A stretch of DNA of 64,000 bases from Pipra filicauda (Eukaryota; Chordata; Aves; Passeriformes; Pipridae), in contig NW_024104294.1 in assembly GCF_003945595.2 (NCBI RefSeq), forward strand, positions 873,001 through 937,000, in the 5' to 3' direction. Every line of letters starts with the position of its first letter. Position 1 is the stretch's first letter. A model generated the notes under the pieces. That model saw only the letters and a program-made list of their open reading frames with translations, had not been told where the DNA came from and did no database searches. This document shows positions 50,701-61,800 of this stretch, piece by piece. Position numbers and translations under genes: made by a program.

Positions 50701-53700
50701 CTGTGGCTTGATTTCTGCATCTATTAAGAAAAAGCCTATATAGTCTGTGCTGTGGAAGCTTTGCAAATCTTTGCATAAAACTCCATTTTATAACGCTACA
50801 GTATGATAGTATTCTTTATAATTTACATCAGGTTGAAGAGCCACCAAAAGTGAATATACATGAAAATATTAAAGTGCCCGTTTTGTTTCCAGAATTAACT
50901 GGAAATTTAATGTCTTCTTCACTGTATTGTTTCTCAGAGCACATGGAAGCAAGATAGAAAAGTGTCCCATCAAGCACTGCTACATAAAGAGGCCTGACCG
51001 TGTACAGTTTCCTTCCTAATGTGTAAATTTGTCAGCCTTTTAACCCAATATATCCTTTAAAAGTTAGGAATATAGAAAGCTGTATTTCCTAGCAATTTGC
51101 AATTTCATCTTCCCAGCATGCTTATGTTGAGTGAAGTCCATTTAGAAATACCATCACTGCATGCACTTCAAAGCCTAGGAAATGGCTTTTAATTGTCATT
51201 ACGGTGCCTGTCTCGGGCCATCCTGAGCCTCCTTCAAATGTCCATTGATTTTGGGGGGAGTGCAGAGCAGCAAGCAATGACACCGGTGAGTACATCAGCT
51301 CTGTTACGCTGCCCTGAAATTAAGCAGAGTATAACCAATACTTCTGTGCTGTAAAGTTCCAGTAACCCAGACAATCCTGGGAAGTGCAGTAAGTGAACGG
51401 CTTTGACAGATGAACTTTACAAATGTGGGACCATCTAGCTCTGGAAATTACCTCTCAGAGTTACAATGATGTACTTTAGCGTCTCCCTCATTATGTGCAG
51501 GCAAGTTTTTAGTCTAATTTCTGGGTTCAGGGCTTTCTGAAAAGAAAGTCACTTATTTCATTTTGGAATAAAGAGAAATGAGAGGAAAGAAACATGAGGC
51601 AAAGACATGTCTACAAAAATGCTTCTTAACATGCATTTCTCCTGGCTATTGCTTAATTCTCAACTGCTCCTCTTTAATAGCACTCATAGCCATGTGTTTT
51701 CAACACATAATGTTATCTTTCCTACTCCTTCCACGCATAATAAAGTGCATTCAAGGTACTTACATGGTTGTTGTTACTCAAGGATGTGAGCACCTTCTTA
51801 GTCCATCTATCTTCGTAATACCTGTGGGAGCTGGGAAAGTCCTATTACAGTCTCAGGCTCAGATCAGAGATATTTAGGGGCCTGCCACTGAGATAAATGA
51901 GATTAACTGCCCCATGGCTTTTCTGGCTCAGAGCCTCCACTATGTCCCTAAAATCATAAAGGACATCTGAAATGAAGGGAACTCCTCTTAAGAGTATCAC
52001 TGCTAGCCTGGGGTCTCATTTCTGGACCAGCTTTTCTGTTTTGATTTAGTCTTATGTTACTCAAGGATGAAGGTGTTAGAGAAGGTAAAAATCGCATCCT
52101 TATTCTCTTCTGTCTATGCATAATGGAAAAGCTTTAAATACTGTTGGCATACACTAGCTGCAAGCACTTTGGTGTACTCTGCTTTACCTCAGCTCGGTTT
52201 TCTCTCAAAAGGCTCTGTGTAAAACTGCCAGAGTAGCTACCAAATCTCTTATTTAGCTCAACACTCCTGACTTCTTTCCCTACAGAGCAGCAAAAAGACT
52301 TTTATTGCCCTTTGCACCTGACTTTGTTCTGCAGAAGCACCAGTTCTTCTGCAGTTGTTTCTGTGAAGCAAGATGAGGCAAGGGCTGGGCAGACGTGCAG
52401 TGCCTGCACCCCCCCCCCCCCTCCCCTTACCAGCACAGACACTTGGAATGGAAATTTCCATCATTCCTGGGGTCCTCCACCAGTTCCCTGCCCAATTCTG
52501 AGCAAAAGACATATAAAACACACCAGCGACCTGCCCAAATGGCACTACAGGAGCAGTATAGCTCCTGTCCTCCACACCTGGGAATTTGTCTAAACACACT
52601 CTGCCTATGAACACACAGATATCTATTTCCAATGTCAAACTTCCCAAAAGCAAATAGCAAACCAGTGTTAAACAAGGTAACAATACACAATTTCATAACG
52701 AAACAAAAACTCACTGTGTCAAGGCTGGGCTTTATACAGGCACCTTTGGGTGGTCACACACGCAGCTACCCTGAACCTCTTGCCTCGTGTGGGTCACCGT
52801 GAGCACCCAGGCCTGGTGCAATGGCACTGTGACCTTTAGTGGCCAAATATCCATCAGGACAGCACAAAGAGATATTTTTTTTCTCACTGCAACCACAGGA
52901 ACATGTGATTTTTTTCCTCCCTGGTCACTAGCAGTCCACAGTAAGCCCAAAATACTGTTCCATCCTAATTGCCACAGGCACTCTCCTTTAAATAAAGAAG
53001 ATACAGTATTTTCCACTTGCTCAAAGCAATTACCTCTTAAGATATGCGTTAGTTCAATCTTTCCAGGATTTAAATTAAGCCAAGTATTAAATCATCCAAA
53101 TCTAACTACCTGAACATTTTCAATGTCTTTCAGCATCTTAAAAACAGTCTTTGATGCTCGTTACTTTAAAGGCACAGAATTTTGTCTGGAAATTGACCAC
53201 TTAAATTCCCTAAAGTGGAGGCTGAGAAAAAACATACTATCTAGTTCCAGTCTCAATATTTTATTACTTAGCCCATGTGTGAAAAGTGTCTTGAGACTGT
53301 TAGCTGGATTTTTATATTAACTTGAAGTACTCTAGGATGTTAAAAACAGTGGATCTGTATTGGGCTAAGAAACACAACCACCATGTTTGCATGTGTGTTG
53401 AGGGTGGGACAGATGAAGTTGAGAACTCCTTTAGGGATGAAGATGAGAACTCCCTCTATAAAGGATTATATAGTGTTTTGGAGCTTGCACTGTTCACTTT
53501 GTCTCAGATGTTAACATGCTAGCATGGCCATGATGCTAGTCCCTCAGAGTAGGAACACAGGTCTCGTTCAGCAGATCAGCAATTCCCGTACATAATAAAT
53601 TACAAATTGTTCCTTGGATACTAGTTTTGCTAATCTGTCAGTGTTGAAAACTAATTTTATTCCTAATAGGAGTTCAAAGTACAACTGCTTCCTTGCTCAA

Positions 53701-53918
53701 ATTGCCCATTTGCAGCAATCTGAAATAGAGTATTTTATCAGCTTAGCTTGACACAGTAAATTTCTATTATCAGAAGAAAAAGAACTCTCAGTATACGATT
53801 TCAGGTTCCAAATTGTTTCAGTTCATTGTGACTCTCTGGAATTATGGAGAATATGTACTCTATTTTCACTTTAAGACTGCTATAAAATACCCTAAACCTG
53901 CAACTCTAGATGAATGTC
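47764..53918. other. Anonymous non-coding sequence
   Basis: No gene was recognised. A 13-C run lies at 52409-52421. Open frames are short and random-looking. The sequence just before 53919 is AT-rich, a usual setting for LINE insertion. Confidence 0.5.
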
Positions 53919-53929
53919 TAGGTATACAT
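53919..53929. repeat. Target-site duplication, left copy (RTE-like LINE)
   Basis: The 11-mer taggtatacat here is repeated exactly at 55823-55833. Because the LINE 3' tail is itself made of CAT/ATG units, the inner boundary of this copy is uncertain by a few bases. Confidence 0.92.
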
Positions 53930-53959
53930 CATCATCATGGCTAGGCTTCGCGAACGAAG
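53930..53959 (-). other. LINE 3' terminus: ATG-unit tail and hairpin
   Basis: On the minus strand the element ends with the hairpin CTTCGTTCGCGAAG (53946-53959), then GCCTAGCC, then three to four ATG units. RTE-clade elements typically end in short tandem repeats and not in poly(A). The hairpin and adjoining sequence are shared with the SINE tail at 3839-3902. Confidence 0.85.
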
Positions 53960-53972
53960 ATTTGGGAAGGCT

Positions 53973-54846
53973 CTATCCACATTTGCTGCAGGCACGCTGG
54001 TGGCTTATGAGGCCAATACGTGACAAACATATCCGATTACAAAAGGCACAGCAGAAAGACTCCTTAGACGGTGTATTCTGCAAGACACGGTTCTTTCTGC
54101 GTTGCCTTTTTTCCTCGAGGGTGATCCTGCGTGTGTTCTCAAAGGAGACAGCTGCGTTATAGATGGTGTGTCTCCAGGCCTCCCGATTGGAGGCCAGAGT
54201 AGACCAGTTGTGGTGATCAATATGGCCGAGGCTGAGATGTTGTTTCGGGGAGTCCTTGTATCTTTTCTTCGGGGCTCCTCTCATGCGGCAGCCGGTGGCA
54301 AGTTCACCATAAAGCAGGATCTTAGGGAGGCGGTGGTTGGTCCTTCATCCTGGAGACATGACCTGCCCAACGCAGCTGTGTTCTCAGCAACATGGCCTCA
54401 ATACTTGTGACTGCTGCTTGCTCTAGAACAGATGTATTGGTCACATAGTCTGACCAGTGGATGTTTAGGATTGTACGGAGGCAGCGTTGATGGAAGCGTT
54501 CCAGGAGACGCAGGTGGTGGCGGTAGATGACCCATGATTCGGAGCCATATAAGAGAGTCGACAACACTATGGCTTTGTAAACACTGATCTTGGTGCTTTT
54601 CTTCAAGTGTTTGTTACGCCACACTCTTTTGTGGAGTTTTCCAAAAGCACTATATGCCTTTGCTAACCTGTTGTCTATCTCTCCGTCGATCTTACCATCC
54701 GAGGAGATGAGGCTACCGAGGTAATTAAACTGTTGGACTGATCTGAGCTCTGATTGGCCAATGGTGATGTGAGGATGATGGGGGACTTCTTGAGGTGCTG
54801 GTTGATGGAGGACCTCTGTCTTCTTTAAGCTGACTTCCAGTCCAAA
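53973..54846 (-). pseudogene. LINE polyprotein C-terminal part with CCHC zinc finger, frameshifted
   Basis: On the minus strand this encodes the region after the reverse-transcriptase palm. It runs from FGLEVSLKKTEVLHQPAP through the conserved LYGSESWVIYRHHLRLLERF and LRWAGHVSRM blocks of this LINE group to a C-terminal CCHC finger (C-x2-C-x12-H-x3-C). A stop follows at 53973. The frame is open from 54846 to about 54340. It then shifts by what looks like a 4-nt insertion within 54333-54343 (a local duplication of ACCA-like sequence), after which the second frame is open to the end. With the inversion at 54846/54847 this copy cannot make a full protein. The zinc finger probably binds nucleic acid during target-primed reverse transcription, by analogy with related elements. 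Confidence 0.9.
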
Positions 54847-55823
54847 GTCTCTTCAGTACCAACTGCGTAGTCCAAGACTCAGCAATTCAGTCCATCACAC
54901 AACAACCAGTAAAGTATGAATTGGATACTGCTCCCACTTTAGGAGAAACCCTCAAGGCCATACAGCAGGTGAAAATCGTCAAGGCAGCTGGGATTGATGG
55001 AATTCCACCTGAAATCTGGAAACATGGGGGCCTTGCACTCCACACCAAATTTCATGAGTTCGTGGTGCGCTGTTGGGAACTCGGCGAACTCCCATCTGAC
55101 CTTCGTGATGCAGTCATCATCACCTTGTATAAGAAGAAAGGAATTAAATCTGACTGCTCAAACTATCGTGGTATTACTCTGCTCTCCATTGCTGGCAAAA
55201 TCCTGGCAAGAATACTCTTGAACAGACTAATACCCACTATAGCAGAAGGTATCCTTCCTGAAAGTCAGTGTGGTTTCAGAGCCAACAGGAGTACCACAGA
55301 CATGGTATTTGTCCTCAGACAACTGCAAGAGAAATGTAGGGACCAGAACAAAGCTCTCTATGTAACCTTTGTCGACCTCACCAAGGCTTTTGACACTGTG
55401 AGCAGAAAAGGTCTGTGGCAGATTTTGGAACGTTTAGGTTGTCCCCCCAAGTTCCTTAAAATGATCATCTCACTCCATGAGGATCAACACGGCCAAGTCA
55501 GATATGGCAACACACTTTCTGAGCCCTTTTTAATTAAGAATGGTGTGAAACAAGGCTGCGTTCTTGCTCCTACCCTATTCACCGTCTTCTTTAGCATGAT
55601 GCTCCAAAGGGCCACAGCAGACCTCGATGATCAGGACGGTATCTACATCCGATACCGTACTGATGGAAGCCTATTCAATCTAAGGTGTCTGAAGGCCCAC
55701 ACCAAGACCTTAAACCATCTTGTCCGGGAGCTGCTTTATGCCGATGACGCCGCCCTTGTTGCCCACACAGAAGCAGCTCTGCAGCGTTTAACATCCTGCT
55801 TTGCAGAGGCTGCTGAGCTCTTT
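54847..55823 (+). pseudogene. Reverse-transcriptase domain of RTE-like LINE (inverted 5' piece)
   Basis: An open frame of more than 300 codons runs through this inverted piece. It has no true start: frame-compatible codons continue upstream to the inversion point, and the TTG at 54921 is only the first possible initiator. Numbered from 54921, the reverse-transcriptase motifs come in order: KAAGIDGIPPEIW (21-33), NYRGITLLSIAGKIL (81-95), QCGFRANRSTTD (116-127), FVDLTKAFD with catalytic Asp152 (150-158), GVKQGCVLAPTLF (208-220) and LYADDAALVAHT with the catalytic pair Asp275/Asp276 (272-283). All catalytic aspartates are intact and there is no internal stop, so the copy is not very old. The last four residues before the stop at 55836 come from the target duplication. 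The upstream endonuclease domain is absent. Confidence 0.95.
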
Positions 55824-55833
55824 AGGTATACAT
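55823..55833. repeat. Target-site duplication, right copy (RTE-like LINE)
   Basis: This is the second copy of taggtatacat, matching 53919-53929. Its first T overlaps the last base of the element's TTT, so there is at most one base of microhomology at the second priming site. Confidence 0.92.
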
Positions 55834-58800
55834 ACTAAGAGGACAAAACTCCAGTGAAATAATTAGCAAGATTTACTGTGGTGCTATGACTGCAGAAGAG
55901 ACCCGCAGAGATTTAAGTCTGCTGTTGGTAGCTGCTTGCTTCCTGGTTTGCTTGGGAAGCTCCTGGTGCAGAACACAACAAATACCAAACAGTCCAATTA
56001 CTGGGGTGGAAGTGCTCAGTTGAGGCACTGTGACCCATCACTCAGGTATGACTGGGAAGTATTTTGTACATACTGTGGTCTGTCGTTTGCACACAGTATT
56101 GCCCACTATCTCAAACGCCTGCCTTTTTAAAATACATTCCACTACGGAGACCTGCAAGTTTTACAACAGCACAGATTCCAATTTTTATAGTCTTCTAATG
56201 AAAATTAATCATCATAATTTTTTTTTTAATGGAAAAAGACCAAACCTAAACTGGGCCTGCTGACAGAGTTCTGTATATCACTCCTTTGAATGTGATTTTC
56301 ATGTTGCAAGAAATACCCCTTTTCCCTCTTTACCTCTATACCCCAATCTATCCTCTAGATGCCCAAACGGGACTGCTACTGATCAGGTTGTTTTCTCCCA
56401 GTCACATCTCCCCCCTGTGTGCTCAGGAATACACCTCTGAGGAGTCTGAGTGCAGGGTCTGCAAGTGTTATTGCTCACCCATTATTTATATATTCTCCTG
56501 GTGTTAAGCTACCCCCATCTTCAAAGGAGAGTCACCTTCCACAGAGATTCCCTCTGATCTGCAAATGTGGAGTGCGCACAGAAGCAAAATTCTCAGCCTT
56601 GATGTTCAGGAGGGGCGGCCTGTTAAAACTCAGCCTTTTCAGAGTTTTCGCACCTACATCTCAATGTGGATTTTCACCTTATCCACACAGTATCCACTGA
56701 AGTGGCCATGCAAGTGCCTCTCCAGCAATTCCAGCAGCCTCTGTATCAGATCCTTCCCATCTGTTGTGTTTATGTAAAATGAAGGGAAGCTTTAAACTCC
56801 ATAAGAAGGGCCATGGGACTAGGAGCACATCTATTCATTTAGGAATGAAGAGCAGAGATACCAGGGAAAGAGCTGCTGTGAGGAAAGGCCAGTTTGTATC
56901 AACAGCCCCTTTTTGGTGGTGCTAATCTCTGCCTGTTGCAGGGAGCAGTCAGAGATCCCCCAGGGATGCTTGGTCATGCCCTTCAGTGCAGCATGAGGCC
57001 TGCACCTCCTCCTCATCCCTGTGCCCCACCAGCTCCCATAAAGAACCCAGAGCAGGAGCAACCAGGATCATCCGGCACCACAGTCACTTAACGGCCTTAC
57101 ACACATCCCTTCTTTAGTAAGTTCTGCCACAACGCCTACCTCTGCTCTAAAAAAGACCTCTACACCCACAGCTGTATTTCTGCTATTGCTGTTCACGCAG
57201 CAGTTGGGTTTGAGGAGCTGATTTCTTGGGGTGATTCATATTCCACCCTCGGCTCACCCGGACACACTCCCTGAGGCAGCTGTTATCTGGGTGGTGATTG
57301 CAGGTTTGTAAAGTGAGTGCAAGCCTTTCATGTTGCATGCTGGCTACATCCTCCTTGCCCTTTGACAGTCTGCTGTGAAGACCTCCAGCAAAAGTGTCCC
57401 AAACTGCTGCCGTGGACACTGCCAGCTCCTCCAGGAGCATTACTGATCTCAGCATTGCTGACTGAAGGGTTCCCAGCTCTGAGCCCACCCAGGCACTCCA
57501 CCAGCACACAGAACAAGCCAAGAGAGTGCTCCCAAAGAGCTCAGAGAAGACTGTGCCATGCAGCTACTGCATGGCAAGGACTGAGCCCGTCAGTGACTAC
57601 AGACTCAAATAACTGATAATTGGATCCTGCAACTCATTTCTGTTAGCTCTGCTGGCCAAGGGTTTCTTTCCCTGTTTTATACATAGCAGATAAGGGCTTA
57701 TTCTATTTTTTTTGGCCCCAAGAGAATTTATATTTGTTACTGCATATTTAATTTTCTGAGTTTCTTTCAGAATGATTGTCTGTCACAGCTATATTCCCCA
57801 GTGCAAACCTGAAAATCACTGGGCTATGTCCTAACACAGTTACATCAACTTATTCAGTGTCAAAACTTGGCTCAGTTTTACAGAAAAGGCTCTTCACTGA
57901 GTCAGCTTCCTATTAAATCTTCAGGGATGTTAATCCACAGGCAGATCCTATGTCTGTATGATACATATATGATGTTTCCCTTGGCTAGGAATAAAACAGA
58001 GCTGCTTCAGACACACTGTGCTTCAGCTGTATAAAATATCTTGATTAGCATTTCTTGTTTTGTTTTCAGAAAGAAAAGGAAATAACAATAGACTCCAAAT
58101 CTCTTTCTCATCGACAGCCAAAGTTGGTCTGTTAGGTAATTGTTAGCTTCCTAATAGCTTGGCATTTTGCACTGCACCTTCTAGAGAAGAGAAGAATCCA
58201 GACAGAAGAACTACAGAATTGTCAATGTTCATTCAGCATTCTCAGTAGGCATTTGAATCTTGTATTTAAGCCAAAACAGTAAGTAATGCAGGCAGGAAGC
58301 ACGGAGAGCAACTGCTTACCGGTGACCAAAGGTACAAAAGGTCAAACGTTTATTTCCTATGTATGCAGTGCCCAGAATCTTTTAATTATATTTCATGGTC
58401 TTTTGAACTTGTACAAGGGCATAAAATATATTTATAGCTCACTTAAACTCTTAGTAATGCAACAGCCATCCTACGCAGGACCTCTGCTAATCAACTGAAG
58501 ACTTTCTGTGCATTAACTTTAAAAATGCAAAAAAAGCCCTTGTTCCTTCTCCAACAGAAATGCTTATCACAGTTTAAAGGCAACAACAAAGAAAAGCTAT
58601 CTTTTTCTTAGGTAACAGTTTGAGTCTGTATCAGTTCACCTGTGATGTTTGAAATACAATTTCCCTGGCAATGCACATTTATTATAACTGTTATTATAGT
58701 GCTGGAAGCTCTCAACCACACTGTGCCAAACACTGAAGAAACATATAATAAAGAGATCACCCCTCTCTAAAGCTTTTCCTGTCTAAATATGTAATTTTCT

Positions 58801-61800
58801 CCTCAAGACAACAACAAAAAAGGTGTAATCAAACAAAGAGGTCTTCAAAGATTTCACTTAACTAATCATACTTGATGCAAATTTCTGATGAGCAGACTGA
58901 AAAGCTCACAGTGTCATTACACACCTCACAGCAAACTTACCTGACTCATCTTACACCAATCCTCCATGATGGGGATCTGCTTTAATTTGGGGGAATTGCT
59001 ACAGGACCAGCTATCTGCCTTTGCTTCACTTTTCCCTTGAGGAGCTGCCAAGCCCTGGCACGCTGGAATGGGCAGTGATGGTGAGGAAGGAGCCAGGGTG
59101 GCACCTCCTGGTGCAAGTGGGGCCTTATGTCAGATTTTAAAGACTGCAGTCAAGACTGTCTTAAATTGTAAGGTCAAACATCCTCATATTTAGGGAATGG
59201 AGAAAATTCAAGTTGCTGGTGAAACTTTAATTCAGCTCCCTGATGCACATGCTTTATGATACAATCTTTAATTAGTCTATGAGGAAATTAATAATTGTGT
59301 ACTGAGTGCATGATTTGGCTGGTGTACAGTAAATTATGCTCCACACTACCCAACAAATGGTGATGATTCAGCAGACATCATCTATCATGTGCCCTGCAAG
59401 AGGCAAGGGCCTGTGAGTAAAAAAAAAGTGTAGTATCACATCACTGAAGAATGAATATCAATAATTTATTCATGTCAGAGAGGGAGGCACAAATTAAAAC
59501 TGCACAAGAAATCTCAGTTCTAGTCTTTCACCTTCTTGCTTTTTCAACATGAAAATATTTAGCATTTCTTATCTTTTTCATACATGGTCAAACAGAAGCT
59601 GAACTGTACACCAGTTCAGGGACCTGATGGTGACAGGTCAGGCACCACCAGGAAGGCAAATGCTCTTGTGGGATGGCCTTCACCGTGACCTGCAGTGAGC
59701 TCGACATGGCAAGGGGACGAAAGGAAAGCTGGGTTGGCTTAGCTCAGCCAGGTCATTTCTAACTTGACTGAAAACTGGTTAACAGAGGATGCCAAATTCT
59801 GCAAAAACAAGAACAATTATGTTCCTTTCAAATAGCTCCTCAAAATGAACAAAACTCAGGTATGAAACAGCCATGATTATTCTGAGCTGCAGCAAATGCA
59901 TGCTGACATGAAAAATATTGGCTGTATGGGTAAAGCCAACTGCACAGACTTCCTGTTCACTTCCAAGTGTGAAGGATGAGGATCAGTCCTTGCTCCTGCC
60001 TCTTGATGCCACCCAAAGCAGTCAGTGTTGGAGGAGGAGGAACCCTGCCTCTCTACCTGTGAGCCAGAATTGGAGAGCAAAGACACAGACAAGTCCTTAT
60101 TCACAGTGAACCAAGACAAACAGGATGTTCCACTTTGGCCTCAGGTGTCACAAACAAAGCACAAAGCCAACAAACTATTCTTGGCTATTTCCACCTAAGC
60201 CCTTGCCTCTCCCAGTGCCCAGAAGGGCAGGAGCAGAGCCACAGGCATGGATGGGTGCAGCAGAAGAAAGCCGAAATGCTGCCCTTAGAAAAGTAAATTT
60301 CAGCCGTTTCCTTCACGGCAAGTTTACTACATGCTGCCACACAATACTTTTATTGGCATTCATTACTCCTTGAGGACTAATCTATTCATTCTTAGCAGCA
60401 TTAAAACAGAGGTTGCATTTTACAAGGGAATTGCCCTACTGCTGGGGCTGTAGGAAGCTGCTCAATTATCTCCAGTGCACTAAAAGCTGATATTTATCTT
60501 AAATTGTTACAAACATTATTTCCTCTTGATTAACCCACAGGCTGATCCCCAGCTCACAGCTGTCTCCGGGTTTTGGGGAAGGAGGTTGAGGGTGTTGGGT
60601 TTGTTTATTTATTTTATCATTGCCACACAGCTGGGAACCTGCGGGGCAGAAACAGTCACCACCGGTTGCATTTCTTGCAAAACACTACTGGAAATGAAAA
60701 ACCATAAGATCAAATTCCCCGGTACTCCTCTTTTTTGTATCTGATTTCTCCTCCCTTTGGAGCTTCCTTTCTGTTTAGGAACAGCTGGAGACCCACAATT
60801 CAGCATTCACATCTAACTAGATATTTGTGGCATTCCCAAGTCAATTTAACAAGCTTGTCACCTCTTGACTTGGAAATATACTATAATACTCATTCCCAAC
60901 AACATCCGTAAAGAACACAGCAATTCCTGAAATTGGGGCTTGCCCCATTTCATCTGAATTACATACGCACATACATATATAGGTTTCTTTATATATTTGA
61001 CCCTCTCCCTTAATTAGCATCTCCAAGCCACTGAGTTTCAATGAATTCACACTCTTGGACTGTACTGCTTTGAAAAACACGTAGCAGGTGAAGCAAACAA
61101 TGCGGAAATGAATGTAATCCTCTTGGAGATGCAACTGTGACAAATGGAAACAAGAGTTCCAGCATTACATGCAAAAATAAAGCTGGTAATCAATGAAAAG
61201 GTGCTCTGGAGGGAAAAAATGAATCCTAATTTATTTTCTCTGCTAATGAACAGCCTCACTGCTTTTCTGCTGGGGCTCTTGCACAGGGTACTCTTGTGCT
61301 GGCCTTGGGGTGAAGCATGTGCTGATGTTACCCCTTGGTAAGCAGGAATCATTGCTGAGCAGTGTGGAACAACTTCCTGCAAATCGTAGATCCTACTGAG
61401 ATAGCAGCGGATTAGGAGGAGTTATTACTAAAGAGAAATCTTTAAAAGCCTCAATGACATGATTTTTTTTATATGTCCTCTCCTAAAGATCCCAGTAATT
61501 TTACTTGGAGCTGAAGTAAAATTCATTGTCTATCCTACCCCTGGCTTCAATGTCTCAAAGCATGTGATGCTGCACTCACATTTTGCAAAATCAGGCCCCA
61601 TGGAAGCTGGGTTTTCTGATTTCTATTTCTTTTTACAGTGAAACAAAATCAGCTCATTGGTGTCTTGGCCAAATCTGCAGGTTTAATGAGAATGATTTAA
61701 GAGTACCCAATTTCTTTAGAAGTAGGTGTGAACTGCTGGGTAAAATGAGGGTTTTTTTCCCCCTCTAACCTGGCTTATTTCAGAAAATAGAAGAAATAAA

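Larger units (their letters stand above)
53919..55833 (-). mobile_element. RTE-like LINE, 5'-inverted and truncated (twin priming)
   Basis: This single non-LTR retrotransposon insertion is split into two pieces of opposite orientation within one pair of 11-bp target duplications. The 3' piece (53930-54846) lies on the minus strand. It holds the C-terminal part of the polyprotein, a 43-nt 3' untranslated region with a hairpin, and a short ATG-unit tail. The 5' piece (54847-55822) is inverted onto the plus strand and encodes the reverse transcriptase. In protein terms the end of the inverted piece (ends AEAAELF) abuts the start of the 3' piece (starts FGLEVSL), as twin-primed reverse transcription predicts. 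The N-terminal endonuclease is missing. A short 3' untranslated region, a microsatellite-like tail and a conventional reverse transcriptase fit the RTE clade. The bird AviRTE family is the obvious candidate but was not checked. Confidence 0.93.
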
